Assembly: GCA_035610835.1 (NCBI GenBank)
Contig: CM069445.1
Location: 37,090,656-37,154,655 of the forward strand
DNA from: Ophiura sarsii
Taxonomy: Eukaryota > Echinodermata > Ophiuroidea > Amphilepidida > Ophiuridae
Length of the DNA: 64,000 bases
Direction of reading: 5' to 3'
Both the position numbers and the translations under genes were made by a program. Under the pieces are notes generated by a model. The model searched no databases. It saw only the letters and a list, made by a program, of their open reading frames with translations, and had not been told where the DNA came from. This document shows, piece after piece, positions 21,502 to 33,745 of the stretch (positions are counted from its first letter, which is position 1; every line of letters starts with the position of its first letter).

Positions 21502-22010
21502 CATAGATTGCTGTCATTTGATTGGTTAAATGTGAGGGGATAATCAAGCTATGCCTTCAATTTCAATATGACGTCATGAAAAACAACTATGCCTGGGCAT
21601 TGTCTTTTTGATGAGGTCACATCATGGTTCACGAGTCAAGAAATCCGCATTCCACGAAACCGTTTGAAACACCCGAATCGCCCAGGCCCCAATTGATGAA
21701 ACGTAATAAGACGGCGAACAATTTTGTTTTGAACACGCTGTATATATTTACGCGGTGCTTGACAGCTGACCTTTGACTTTTCACATTTATTCGTCTGCTG
21801 CGTAAAGTTTTGTTTACAATTTACATGATCAGTTGCGTGTTGTTATACCATTTTAAGAAATAACTAAAAAGCAAATAGCTCTGGTTGCACTTAGGCAACA
21901 GAACAATGAAGGTTTGGTCTCGTGTACCTTCATTTCATGGAACCTTGGTTGGCCTAAGGTGAATAAGTCTAATAGTAAATGTTCTTTCCAATCAAATGAC
22001 AACAATCTAT
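21502..22010. mobile_element. Probable inverted-repeat element
   Basis: CATAGATTGCTGTCATTTGA at 21502 pairs with the complement TCAAATGACAACAATCTAT ending at 22010, including TTGG at the inner side. No target duplication was clear. Confidence 0.5.
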
Positions 22011-22058
22011 ATATTTAATATATAAAATCAAATATCGACTGCTTTCATTCAGGTCACA

Positions 22059-22172
22059 GTTCAACTTATAGGCTCACAGTGATCACGAAACCAGACTAGA
22101 GGCCATGTGGGAAAAAAGTTCCATCGGGGCATAGTCTGGTTTTTGAGATCACCTTGTGCCTATAATTTGAAC
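22059..22172. repeat. Hairpin with 40-base arms
   Basis: Left arm 22059-22098 and right arm 22132-22172 pair at about 85 percent (GTTCAACTTATAGGC with GCCTATAATTTGAAC, AACCAGACTA with TAGTCTGGTT) around a loop of about 33 bases. It lies between two other elements in the same intron. Confidence 0.65.
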
Positions 22173-22324
22173 CATGCCCCTCATTGCAATCAATATTTGT
22201 ATACTATTTTACCCATAGCTCCTCATCACAGTGAAATAGTACTTTTTAAGAGAACTATTTTCTTTTCTGTGAAATATTGGAGAATTAGTCCAAATCAAAT
22301 AACAGGAATATTTGTAAGTGTTAT

Positions 22325-23090
22325 GCGAGGGTCATTCAATAAGTACCTCTTCACTTCTAACATCGCTAATATGAATGTCAGCCTCATGACACTTGTCATG
22401 ATTGTTTTACATGTATTATTGCTCTGAATCATAACTACACATTTAAAGTCAATGACAATTGATATCTGTTTTACTTTTTTGTTATGATGCGGTCAAAGCC
22501 AGAGAGAGATTTTTGACAATGGAAACAGAAAATTCACCTAAAAATAAATGCATGTTTTTAGGTTTTTTATCCATTTTATATACTTAAATATATACTGAAA
22601 TGGAAAACAATGAATGATATCTGAATATAATACAGTATTATCATGTATAAATAAGATTGTAAGCAATATTAATTCTTGTAGGCTTGCAAATAGCATGATA
22701 TCAACTTGAATGTATGCTATGCTTTTAGCATACTAGAATACTGCTAATCAGTCAACATTTTCGTTGTTACAAGGCACAGTGATGCTTGTCTTCTCCGTAT
22801 ACCTTTTTCCTTTTTTTGATCAATGGCAGACACGGTAAATACGAAGTAAATGAATATTTCTATACCGTCTTCCTCAAATTTTGAGATCATTCAAAATGGC
22901 GATTTTCTAGCACAAGATAGCCATCTAAAATTGACCGATAGGTATACGTTTTGTATCTTAGAATTGGGCACATGAATAACACTTAGGAGACATTTTGGTG
23001 TTTTGTCATCCGTTTCCGTCGTTCTAAATGGATGTTTGGTTTTCACTGCATCTCCAGAATTTCACGGTGATTTCGATGACGTAACGGTCC
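22325..23090 (-). mobile_element. Mariner-ended repeat, copy 1 (inverted relative to 57.1-58.1 kb)
   Basis: CGAGGGTCATTCAATAAGT at about 22326 is a mariner-type tip also present at 57089. The next 600 bases match 57200-58010 in the opposite orientation, for example GCGGTCAAAGCCAGAGAGAG, TAGGCTTGCAAATAG, ACCGATAGGTAT and TCATCCGTTTCCGTC. No ORF survives. The right end is not defined. Confidence 0.7.
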
Positions 23091-23354
23091 TTGGTACTCA
23101 AATTTGCACAAGTGCATTGTATAACTATGACTTCATTGAAATCGGGGCTTTAAATCACCGCTAATTTTAAAAATTGCATGTATGAGAGATGACAGTGTGT
23201 ATTCTTTTTGATGATAAATATGATGTTTTGTTCAATATAACTACACGATTTAGACTCGATGATTTATTTTTCTAACATATAATGCGCAATGTTGTGCTTG
23301 CCGCACACCTCCTTTTATAAGCCGCTCGATCAATACTGTTTGTTTTATCATCAG

Positions 23355-23471
23355 GTTAATAAAGAGAAAGCAGTCAAGATAGCAGATGAAGCAGCCGAGA
23401 GGATAGAAGGAATTGCTACTAATAGGTATGGAGTAAAAGCAGCCTATGGCAAACAAAGTCATTTTAATGAG
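23355..23471 (+). CDS. RRM gene, exon 9: linker
   Basis: The exon is 39 codons, phase 0, after gttttatcatcag and before GAG/gtaagt (consensus donor). It starts V-N-K-E-K-A-V-K-I-A-D-E-A-A-E-R and ends S-H-F-N-E. The first half should be a charged helix. No named domain. Confidence 0.75.
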
Positions 23472-23893
23472 GTAAGTATATCTTACATTCATAACTTACA
23501 AAATATGTGCGTACCACTGCGCTTCCACTCAAATTGATCGTTATATATATGTAAACGCGAACGCACAGCGCAGGTTATTGATCATATTGCCAAGAACTCC
23601 AAAATTGACTTGTACGCGCATCAATGACCTGGGGGGCAAGGCATTTTGTGTGACGTCGCACAGTAACAAGAGGCTTGAGCGGGGCCCTGAACTTGGATAC
23701 ACAACATTTTAGGGGCAGCACTTTCAAAGACAAAGACTTAAAACAACAATAAATACTACATAAAAAAACCAAAAATGCCACGACAAAACACCATTTTTGT
23801 ATCATTCAATGCTGAATAAGGTCTGCATGGTTTGAACTTTGAATCCCTGTGTGTTTGTACCGCCAGCGCTGGCGGCTAGGCTAGCCTACTATA

Positions 23894-24056
23894 TACTGAC
23901 TGTACTGGATGTCCTCTCAGTGACTGGCAAAATTTTCAGGCAATAAAAAAATGGATTGAAAGCTGCATCATGGTACTGACTGTTATACTGGATGTCCTCT
24001 CAGTGACTTTCAACATTTTCAGGCAATAACAAAAATGGATTGTAAGCTGCATCATG
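23894..24056 (+). repeat. Two tandem units of 80 bases
   Basis: TACTGACTGTACTGGATGTC at 23894 is repeated from 23974 (TACTGACTGTTATACTGGAT), each unit ending AGCTGCATCATGG. A few substitutions and small gaps separate the units. Confidence 0.75.
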
Positions 24057-24776
24057 GACTACAACTCGATAAACTTTGATTTTTTTAAGCGATTTCATTT
24101 GGCAACATGCTAAATGACACCAGTACGAGGACAACATCAACATGTATAGTGTCATGCCATGTAGGCCTCATGGAGAAAAAGCTGGAGGCTAAAAAACTAC
24201 AGAAATTGGAAATGATTGACAAGCAAAAACACCTGACAAACATGTGTCTTGTCAACTCAAGTCAAAGGTGGCTTTACAAATGTTGCAATTCAACAAATGT
24301 ATCTTCAAAACCTGGCAAAATAGTTGCAGTACTGTGATTGGTCTATTCCATAATCTTCCTTTATAAAGCTTCTGTGCTATTGGTCAACCCGGAGAAAAAC
24401 AATGACGTAGTGGGGGAACCCCTAGAATGCTCCATTATTCAATGGGGTGGTATATATTTACCTCAGGAGGAAATCACACAAAAATATGAACTCCAAAGTC
24501 AAAATAAACCTTTAGAGTAACTTAACATTACATTTTAGATCCTAATCAGAAAAAAATGACAGTTTTTATGAATAAGATTGGTAACTTTGTACGACTATTT
24601 TAAGGTTCATGTTTGAGATCGGTGACTTGTCCCAAACCTTAAAATGGATGGATTACTAAGACTTGAGAGTCTCAGCTAAGACTCATTTGATACTGTCAAA
24701 TCTTTTGATTGAGACCTCTATCACACATATTGTAAATTCTAAATGTGAGATAGGCTTTTACGACGGGTGTTCATAA

Positions 24777-24860
24777 TATAGGTTAAGAGTTTAACGGATT
24801 CACCGCCAGACAAGTTTTTAAACTTGTCCCACAGCAAACCTGTTAAACTCTTAACCTATA
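24777..24860. repeat. Nested perfect hairpins in an intron
   Basis: TATAGGTTAAGAGTTTAAC (24777-24795) is the exact complement of 24842-24860. Inside lies a second perfect one, GACAAGTTT TT AAACTTGTC (24809-24828). Possibly a short MITE or a structured intronic RNA. Confidence 0.75.
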
Positions 24861-25048
24861 CTGTATATTCTGTTTGAAAATCCCTTCCTTTTTCAGGGTA
24901 CCTATCATGTTCTATTTAGTGTAGTGGACAAGATATCCTCCAATCAGCTTAGCTATATACAAGTAATGTAATCCTACATAAACACCTGTGAATTTGATAA
25001 AGATCGATTCAATTTAAATGTGTATTACATGTTGGTTATTTATTACAG

Positions 25049-25093
25049 ATGGAAGAGAAAAGAAACAGAAGAAAGCTGTGGACTGAGGAAATG
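25049..25093 (+). CDS. RRM gene, exon 10: small charged exon
   Basis: The exon is 15 codons, phase 0, after atttattacag and before ATG/gtaatg: M-E-E-K-R-N-R-R-K-L-W-T-E-E-M. Strongly charged. The Met is internal in the model. Confidence 0.65.
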
Positions 25094-25586
25094 GTAATGC
25101 AGATTAAAATCAACACATTTGTTTTGAAATATAATCTTTTTTGTGACCTTGATTCTGTAACAGAAGCACATTTGTCAATCAGACCTGGAAAAAATGTTGA
25201 TTTCCCGGCAAGCTAACCCAAAATTTCTTATGTATTTCTTCATATGTAATGAGCAAAATGTCCCTCCAAATGTCCAAATTTCCCTCCAAGGAGCTTCCCA
25301 ATTTGCCCAGTTCTCCAGGCCTGTTTGTCATGTCAAGCCCAATTATTTAAGGGGTTTTCCACCACATTGAACCGTATAGCACACACAGGCTTTTTTGTGT
25401 TGTGTTTCACCTTAAAATTGTGAATGGCCGCTAAATTAATGGCCAAAAATTGTCAAAAGGGGTCAAAATTCCATAAAATAGCCTAATATCAACCGATATA
25501 TAAATATGCAATGTAAAAAGACTTGCCTATTTGTGGCTGAACAATTCTTAGGTAGTCAACACTATTTTCTGTTTGATTGTTTTCAG

Positions 25587-25628
25587 GAAAAGCAACGCCA
25601 AGCTAAGAGAAAAGCAAGAAGAGCAAAG
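25587..25628 (+). CDS. RRM gene, exon 11: basic microexon-like exon
   Basis: The exon is 14 codons, phase 0, after tgttttcag and before AAG/gtgaga: E-K-Q-R-Q-A-K-R-K-A-R-R-A-K. With exon 10 it forms a Lys/Arg-rich helix that could serve as a nuclear localisation signal or an RNA-contact helix; this is inference. Confidence 0.7.
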
Positions 25629-26506
25629 GTGAGAATCTTTCATCTAGGCACAAACAAAATGTTTGATGTATTCCCCCATCTGTCCTGATTTGCAAATAAT
25701 TTTACTAAATACAAACAGATTCCTTACCATACTTTCCAAATACTAGATTTCTATTTTTCTTATGAAAATATTGACACTCTAAATGGTAAAATAAGATAAT
25801 TTTGCTCAGAATTTTCCACACTGATAAAATGAATTAACTTTAGAAAAAATGTATTTGATCCCTGATTTGTTGGCCTTTTGGTAAATATTACCATCATTTT
25901 ACATTCAGAGAGGTGTTGAAAACAACCAAACAATTTATATAAAGGCCTTACATGTACCATACCTAAAAAGAGATAGGTTATGAATATTAAGTCATGGCAT
26001 CCCTCCTAAAACTAATCTAATATTTGTTGTGCTATTCACCAAATCCAGTTGCGGTACAATAAAAGGGTATATCATGAAAAATGCGACAATTTTTTGCTTT
26101 GATGTGTCCACAGAAAGAAACAACATTTGTCATCTTAAAATGGGATTGTTATGTTAGTGCTATGTCTTGGGTATCAGGTCGTCAAATGTGAGCAATACTG
26201 ACCAAAAATTGACCGAGAAATCAATAATTTTATGGCACAACTCTAAAATTCCATTTACATCATTTGTAATTTGCATTACGCAGAGTTGCAGCTCTTGGAC
26301 ATAGGTTATGAATTTGTAACTGTATGATATAAATACCTATTACGTATTGAGTAAAATTGAATATTTAATGTTGTGTCTGTTGAACACACACATTGTTGAA
26401 AATATTGAAATTATGTGAAATTATTTGTTTTTTAGGTGAATATGGAAGGAGGATTTGATGAGAACCAGTATGGTAATTATTTATATTTGATCTTATCTGG
26501 TTTCAG

Positions 26507-26590
26507 TTGGATGAAAAAGATCCCTACAAAGCTATCAAAATTGTATGGAATGAGGATGACAAGTCAACCACAACACCTCATCAAGAAGAG
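26507..26590 (+). CDS. RRM gene, exon 12: acidic linker
   Basis: The exon is 28 codons, phase 0, after tctggtttcag and before GAG/gtgaga: L-D-E-K-D-P-Y-K-A-I-K-I-V-W-N and an acidic end T-T-P-H-Q-E-E. An AG followed by 37 open bases (26436-26472) lies just upstream but would shift the frame, so I left it out. Confidence 0.7.
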
Positions 26591-27601
26591 GTGAGAAGCT
26601 AAATAAGTTTTTGTTTTTCTATACCAGAACCAGGATAGTTCACCCCTCCCCTCCTCCTTCCGAAAAAAATAAGACTGAATTTCCCTGATTGGGCAGGCAT
26701 AGTTAGTTTAAGTTTCTGATTATGCATGTTAGAGATTTGAATGTTGCTGGTTTCTTTTCCTAATTCCAGCCAATTCAGTGGAAAGATAAAATAAATGTAC
26801 ATCTTATATTGTCACAAAATACTTTGTATGTTCTCGTAAACCATGGATTGCTCATGTCAACACTGAAGGTGATGAGACTCGATCATAAGAAAGCTCTCTA
26901 AACCACTCTGTATATCCCTCTGCTAGAAGTTCATGTATTATCATTGAAGGATATTCCCCTTTCTTTTTTCATACTTGGATTTGCCATAAATCTCCAGCAC
27001 ATCTTAGTCTCCTTGTTCCTAGCCAAATCAGACATTAAATCTAACTTGTCCTGTGACCAAAGAAGATTTCGTGACCTACCCCAGCATGCTTAGATTAGCA
27101 CCACTATAGTACAGGGCTTTTTACCAGACCAAACAATGCCAAACATGTGCTAAAGTAATTAACATCTGGGGGTCGTCTGGACTTACACCTTCTAATAGTC
27201 ATACGTGGTAGAGAGAGGCATAACTTGTCTAATATTTGAAAAAGAAGTTGAATCCCAACTAAAACATACATACATGTTATTCCAAAAATAAAGGGTATTT
27301 AAGAAAAACAAGAGAGGACTGACTTGAAGTCACATCAATTTTAATACTTGCAGAAGGATTTTCTTATAGACCCTCTTTTTGACCACATTATAAACCTTTC
27401 ATTGTATTGTAATGTCAATGGGAACCAGTAGACACTAGTGGCAGAAATCAGAGGTCATGTGATGAAAATGATGCATGCTAGTGTTGCTCAATAAATCTTC
27501 TTTGTCCTGTGACTATATAGCCTTATTGGTTTGTGTGTATTTTTCATTGAATATACTCTTTAATTTTTTTGTCCTGTGTATATATTTTTAATTCCTTACA
27601 G
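26591..27601 (+). other. Intron without recognised features
   Basis: No exon, repeat with clear ends or RNA gene was recognised here. Confidence 0.5.
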
Positions 27602-27904
27602 TTGAATGCCAACAGATTGCTTGTTCATAATTTGAAAACCCTCACAGAGAAACAGCTTCACAATTATTTCAATTCAAAGTATGGACCAGTGAAAAGTGTT
27701 TGTGTCATAAGCTGTGCAGGCACCCGAGGAATGTACATGACACCTGGCTATGGTCACGTTGTATTTGGCTCCCCTAAACAGGCAATGACTGCATACCAAG
27801 ATGGTCTTAGTATGGGTCAGGATAAGGGAATCTCGCAACACTGTATAGATGATCTAACATTTGAATGTGGAAGAAATTGGACCAATATAGACAACGATGT
27901 ACAG
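27602..27904 (+). CDS. RRM gene, exon 13: third C-like RRM
   Basis: The exon is 101 codons, phase 0, after attccttacag and before CAG/gtatgt. RRM elements: L-L-V-H-N-L (RNP2), helix Q-L-H-N-Y-F-N-S-K-Y-G-P-V-K-S-V, and G-Y-G-H-V-V-F-G-S as RNP1, better kept than in exons 4 and 7. The last helix K-Q-A-M-T-A-Y-Q-D-G matches that of the C type, so this is an older relative of exons 4 and 7. The loop before RNP1 is longer (G-T-R-G-M-Y-M-T-P). Confidence 0.82.
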
Positions 27905-28530
27905 GTATGTATAACTGGACAAATTACTCAATTTAACCACATTTGTTTCCAAAATGTCACTTTATTTATTGAATCTATTACAATATACCTGATCAATTCT
28001 TAATTAAGCTATGATCCCAACACGAAAATTTGCCAGTTTCAACCATGAATCCCAAATTGTCAGACAAATTAATTTAGATTATAAAGAAAAAACCTCTCAA
28101 ATCTGCAAATTGGACCCATAGATTTGGGTGTTTTTTTACCATGACCTTTTCTCAAGAAATGACAATCTGTGACGCAGCCTCAAGTGAAGGCAAATGATCA
28201 AGAGGGCCTATAGTGAGCGGCTGTTCTAAGTTCTGTTCTAATTGTTCTTACTTAGTTTTACTTTATATTGTGTCCAATATACAAAATTCTAAATATCGGA
28301 CACCTGGTAGCTGTAGTTGCAATAGACAAAATTCAACCAGTCACACATGCTTGTTGATGGTTGACTATCAGTGAGCGCTTATGATCAATATTTGTTAAGA
28401 ATGGAAATTCCCATCGGATTAACACAGCAGCATACAATTACGTATTTGGAATTTTGTCCAAAATATTATAAGTCAACTACATATCATATAGGGTTTTTTT
28501 CTATTTCTGTTGTCTTTTATTTTTTTATAG

Positions 28531-28755
28531 GAATTTGATTGTCATCTAAAGTTTGATGGCAGCATCTGGAGGGGATCGAGAAAGTTGACAAACAAATTAT
28601 TCTCTCAATTTGGTCAAGTTACAAAATGTACACATAATGACGTCTCTTTCCTTTTTGCGAGCCAGTGTGAGACTGTGTATAAGGCTGAGTACATGAGGTG
28701 CTATGAGGATAATGTGCGTATAATCCGTAGATATCCATGCAATAGTCCGATTCAG
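28531..28755 (+). CDS. RRM gene, exon 14: degenerate RRM
   Basis: The exon is 75 codons, phase 0, after tttttttatag and before CAG/gtgagt. H-L-K-F-D-G as first strand, helix K-L-T-N-K-L-F-S-Q-F-G-Q-V, then D-V-S-F-L-F-A-S as the RNP1 position. It resembles the B type in place (after a C-like unit) and in lacking RNP aromatics. The C-terminal strand is R-I-I-R-R-Y. Confidence 0.75.
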
Positions 28756-30120
28756 GTGAGTTGCTTTTCTCTTGGATATTATGTTTGTACCATATTTTGC
28801 TCAATGTACTATTTTCTAATCAACATTTTTTTGTTTACTGCTTCCTGATTTTAGCGTGAAAATCGTGAAAATAAATGTAGAGCGACAATTTCTACTTTTA
28901 CAGTATTGTACTGAATATCCCCAATAAGTACATTTTCTTATCTGTATGCAAGTTTCACCCTGATATGCCCACATTTTAATTGGATTTAGAATTGAATAAA
29001 TATATTTGGAGCAGCGTGGCGCATACACTGCGTGCAGTGCGCACAATCAGAGGCATGACAATCTCAGGTGTGATCATCAATGAGGTGTTTATTCAATATT
29101 TAATCAGACTATACCCTTAACTCTCAAAATCCACAAAAGGAAATATTAGTAGTACCTTTTTGTTTGGGGGTTTTTCTTCAAATTTCAAACATTTGTTTAT
29201 TTACAACATCATTTTTAAAAAATGTTGAACATTTTTGATTTTTGTTATTGTTATTTGCATTTTTTTTAAATTTCAAAAATGGTTGAAATTAACAAAAACA
29301 AAACTCCCAACCGACCTACCCTACCTGAGAAGTCTGTTTGCCCGTAGAACAGGGTTTTTGTCGCCTAAAGAATAATTACAATTTGAATAATTTCAAATAT
29401 CTCATTTTCCCATAAAAACACACTCAAGCCTATCCAAAGGGGCTAAACATTAATCATATTTGCAGTTTGGTTTGATATTAATTACTCTTGTACGTTCCTC
29501 GATCTTACAAGATGGCATTTGGTTTTAAGGGTATAAGGCTAATGAAATATGATACCAAGTTTCCCGTTTCATATTTTAAAAGAGTGGGTAGGTGTCTATT
29601 TCATTATTCATTATTTCACTCAATTTCATTATTGCATCTGTAAGGGGTGTTAACTACTAACTACCTATTGATTCGTATATATTACACCTTAATTAACACT
29701 TTAACACTTTGAAAAACAATTAAGGAAGCATTTGTAGATGTGTTATTGAAAATGTCAACAAATCTGTCTGAAATATTGCAACGTCAATTACATCTGAAAT
29801 CTGAGTAGGTAATGCAAACAATTTCATTATTAACCATATACCATGAGACCATTGCCATTCAAATCCCTTAAAATCAACAGGAAGTTATGTCTGGTATTTT
29901 GAGCCACTAAAAGTTTTGATTTTTATTCAAGTTTGTAAGAGAATGTAATGTTTGCACAAAATAATGCAAGTTTCGACCTAAACTGAAAAGTTAGGTCGTT
30001 CGGGAAACAGGAAACTGGAACTTTCATTATATTAGCCTAATCCAAAATTAATGAATCGGGGTCATGTGTTCAAAACAAAACGGCCCCTGGCTCTTTGTTT
30101 CTTGTCTTTTCAAGACTGGT
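28756..30120 (+). other. Intron without recognised features
   Basis: AT-rich sequence; no clear exon or element ends recognised. Confidence 0.5.
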
Positions 30121-30126
30121 AAAGAT

Positions 30127-32138
30127 TTATTTATTTATTTATTTATTTATTTGTTATTCGGCAAAATCGACATCAACAATACAAAAATAATCAAGCACAT
30201 AGTAATAACATATAACATCACGAATATATCCAGACAACCAAGTCGATAAGCCAGGATAACCCATAAAGTTAGCTAAATATGCCAACTTATTTCCAATGGG
30301 GTCCCAAAAGGAAAAAGGTGCCTGCAAAAGGTGCCTGCAAAAGGTGATGAAAAGAACAGAAGACAAAAACAAAATAGATGGGCAAACAAGGAAATAAGTT
30401 ACACATATACAGCCAATTCCTGGTTCATCGACGTAGTGGACAGATAGGTTTTGACATGGGATTTGAAGGAACTCTTGTCTGTTATAGATCTTATGTAAAT
30501 GGGTAAAGAATTCCAGTCTAGGGTACCATGATAGAAAAATGAGTTGGAAGCAAGACTGGTGACTCTTGGGACATGAAAATTGTGTGAACTTGATCTTGTA
30601 CGGTGAGCGTGAGCAGCAGTGGTTTTGGTGAAAAATTGATTCAAATAAGAGGGTTCCTTCGAGTGGAAAACATTGAACATGTGATTCAGACGGAGTTGTT
30701 TAACTCTGTCATGGATTTTTAACAATTTGAGTGAATCCAGATGCACCTGACCAATATGATCTCTGGGAGACAAGTTGAGAATGAAACGAGCCATTTTGTT
30801 TTGGACGATTTGAAATTTGCGCTGGTATGATTTGTTGAGACTTGAATACCAGGAAGTGCAACAGTAGTCAATATGACACTGCAGAAGGGCAGAGCATAGA
30901 TTTTTCCGTAATTTCTGGTTAAGGTATTTGGAATGTCTGTAGAGAAATTTGAGTTTTCCAGTTACTTTGTTAATAATAGAGGAAACCATTAGGTCTCCAG
31001 AGAGGCTCTGGTCGAGTGTCACTCCCAAGTATTTGATAGACTTTTGGGCCTTGATGATTTTATCATTATAAGATATCTGAAAATTGTTGACCTTACCAAG
31101 TTTAGTTTTGGTACCAAATATAATACACTCAGTTTTCCCTACATGAAGGGATAACTTATTAGAAATCAACCAATCATTACAGGATTTTAAATCAGAACTC
31201 AGACTGCGGGAAATGACCTCAGGATCTTTATGGGATGAGATAATAACACTATCATCTGCATATAGAAGCAGCTTGTTGTGCACTGATGTTTCCATGTCAT
31301 TGCTGTAACAAAGATAGAGAAGAGGGCCCAGTAAACTTCCCTGTGGTACACCACAAGAAAGTTGCTTAAGGCTGGAATTGATGCCATCAATGCACACCAG
31401 CTGCTGTCTATTAGATAGATATGATTTAAACCAGCTGGGGTCGATTCCCATGGCCTCCAGTTTTTTGCAGAGAATTTGATGGTTTACGCTGTCAAAAGCT
31501 TTTTGCACATCTAGAAGTAATATCCCGACAAAATTACCCTTTGCAATTTGAGACCTAATAAAATCAGTGAGGTAAATCAAACACGTTTCGGTGGAAAAGC
31601 CTGAACGGAAACCAGATTGATACTGAAAATTAAATTCAAGGAACTAAGATATTTCTCAATCTGAATGTAAACGCTTTTTTCTAAAATTTTGGAAACACAG
31701 CTCAAAATGCTCACAGGACGATAATTACCCACATCCAGCCTACATTTTTTCTTGTATCAAGGTATTACTTTGGCCGACTTCATGCCATCTGGAACAGTGC
31801 TGGAGGCTATCGATGAATTCACAATATGAGTAATCAAAGGAGCAAGCTGGCGAGCCCCATCTTTAAGGAATCTAGGAGCAATACCATCAAGGCCTGCACC
31901 TTTGTGCACATTTAGACCTGACAATTCCTTGAAGATAAATTCCTCACTAACAGGCTGGAGGATGAAACTATTAGAGATAACTCCTTTGTTATGATAGAAC
32001 TCAACGAATGACCTGGGCACAGCTCCAGAGGTACTAGAGAGAATGGGAAGTTTGCTTACCAAGGTGTTAGCAATTGTAGAAAAAAATGTGTTGATATGAT
32101 CACAAACTGAGAGGGTATCATGGCAAAGCCAGCTGGTG
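30127..32138 (-). mobile_element. CR1/L2-type LINE, 5' truncated, in an intron of the RRM gene
   Basis: On the minus strand it runs from about 32138 (truncated within the early part of the reverse transcriptase) to a tail of AAATA units at 30127-30155, the usual 3' end of this group. It contains the two frames described in the next entry. It ends only about 60 bases before exon 15 and is antisense to the host gene. Confidence 0.85.
30399..32062 (-). pseudogene. LINE reverse transcriptase, one stop and one frameshift
   Basis: The downstream frame (31580-30399, 393 residues) has the palm domain: L-L-L-D at residue 21-24 with the first catalytic Asp, C-G-V-P-Q-G-S at 76-82, Y-A-D-D at 107-110, then the thumb and C-terminal region ending N-S-L-P. 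The upstream frame (32062-31757) has the G-L-D-G-I-A-P-R-F-L fingers motif and ends at a TGA after K-V-I-P; reading past it gives G-N-Y-R-P-V-S-I-L. A frameshift lies near 31635-31650. In an intact element this enzyme copies the LINE RNA at the target site. The damage means this copy cannot move by itself. Confidence 0.85.
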
Positions 32139-32195
32139 TAAGATGATGAAAATATGTGAAATATCTAACAGAAGTTTACATAAATATCTTCACAG

Positions 32196-32265
32196 GCATC
32201 AACCAATGAGGATACTGATAAGAAGGCAGACACTGATGTTGACTCAAGGATCAATGACAATGAAG
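32196..32265 (+). CDS. RRM gene, exon 15: acidic tail, phase change
   Basis: The exon is 70 bases after tcttcacag and before GAAG/gttagt: A-S-T-N-E-D-T-D-K-K-A-D-T-D-V-D. It starts in phase 0 and ends in phase 1, which is where the gene changes from symmetric to phase-1 exons. Acidic, probably disordered. Confidence 0.65.
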
Positions 32266-32805
32266 GTTAGTTCAGGTCCCTACAACTCCCAGAATGGGAT
32301 GGGGATAGGGTAGGGTACTCGGTAAATAGGTGACTGGGAAAAATGCTATTCTATGTGCCCGCCCAACCCAGATTTTGAAAAAATGTTTGGGGGGGGGGGG
32401 GATTTGTTACCGACCCATTTGCTACCGACCCATATATAAAAAATGTTAGGAATTTTGTTAATGTTTCAAATTTTAGGAGATTTTGGTGAAGAGAGAAACA
32501 AAGAGCCTGGCCGATCGACCTTAACAGTGCTTCCACTTGTGGAACAGGTTTTTTGTCTCATTATTGGGATGTCCTACCAAAACTATTGGTGATAATTCTT
32601 GTTTGTGTGCCATTTTTAATCTGAAGATTTCCATCAAATTTGTCAAGTATAGGGATGAGAAATAACAACTTTCAAGTGAACATTTAGGTCCATCCTTCTT
32701 TCCATGTTTTTTTCATTGTGTGTCACTTCACAAAGGATTGGGAAAGATGCAAGCCTTCAAACGCCAAAATCGACAATAAATTATGTTTTTAAATTGTTTT
32801 TGCAG

Positions 32806-32928
32806 ATGGTTGTCAGCCCTCTGAAAGAGACATGGACAACTTAGAAACAAATTCAGGGAACTTTGTTGTTAAAGATGAATGGTGCTTGGAAGATGAGCCA
32901 GATATTGCAGACCGGGAGGAAGAAAAGG
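32806..32928 (+). CDS. RRM gene, exon 16: acidic tail repeat, first unit
   Basis: The exon is 123 bases, phase 1 to phase 1, after gtttttgcag and before AAGG/gtaagt. Residues include S-G-N-F-V-V-K-D-E-W-C-L-E-D-E-P-D-I, related to exon 17 (C-V-K-D-E-W-H-I-D-D). Acidic with a conserved K-D-E-W core; no named domain. Confidence 0.72.
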
Positions 32929-33282
32929 GTAAGTTTCATGTCATACGGCAAACATGGATGGCAATAGTAACTTTTTTAGATCCAAAACGGGATCAAATAA
33001 CTGTAACAATTTTTCAAACATTTTGTAATGTTGTTCATATTTTGGTGTAGAGATCAGGTACTGACTAATTGCAAGGTCCTTAACTAGTGAGGTTTTGTCA
33101 TAAACTTGTATGTTTTTCCAGCCCTTCAGCATGTATAAAGTAAAAATGCCCAGATGGTTATGCATAGGAAGTGTTGCTTTATAAATGTTTAGGGGCAAGA
33201 GGACTTACACGGTTTTGATAGATGTGTTTTTGGCCTTTGAACATGTATAGGGCAGACTGCCGAAAGGTTATACATAGGAAGC

Positions 33283-33745
33283 CGGGGGGGGGGGGGGGAG
33301 TCAGGTATAATGTTGTAATCATCCGTGTGAACAAAAACGAGGAATTTAAGGGTGCTTTTTTCGACCACAATGCGGGCCCGTATTAAGGGTATCAAAATCG
33401 CCAATTTCTGAGAATAAGGGTGCCTTTTTCAACCTGAATCCATGCTAAGGGTTGGTTGGGCTGATAGTCATGTGTCATCATTGTAAAATAGCCGCGAAAA
33501 TGGTTAGGCCTCGGACAACTCATTAATTAATAACAGAACTGAATTTAAAGTACTTCATAAGTTTTTCAATCTAAACACTGTTTTGAGGACCTATATCCTT
33601 TGCTATGAGTATGATTTGTCGAGCTACTTGTTAAGGGTCATTTTTTCCTTTTTTGAGAATCCGCGTAAAGGGTAGTTTTTAAGAGTGGATTCACACGGAT
33701 GATTACAACTTTTATACATGAGTGGCACCCCCCCCCCCTCCCCCC
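33283..33745. mobile_element. Inverted-repeat element bounded by G and C runs
   Basis: A G run at 33283-33298 and C runs at 33727-33750 flank arms GTATAATGTTGTAATCATCC (33305) and its near complement ending 33717. The interior has AAGGGT words repeated (TAAGGGTATC, TAAGGGTGCC, TAAGGGTTGG). It lies in the intron between exons 16 and 17. Confidence 0.65.

Noticed and set aside
24163..24267. Coiled-coil-like stretch (M-E-K-K-L-E-A-K-K-L-Q) as a further linker exon
   Set aside because: In the phase required by neighbours it has a stop; the acceptor has no pyrimidine tract.
26436..26472. 37-base exon before exon 12
   Set aside because: Good AG and GT borders but the length is not a multiple of three and would break the frame into exon 12.
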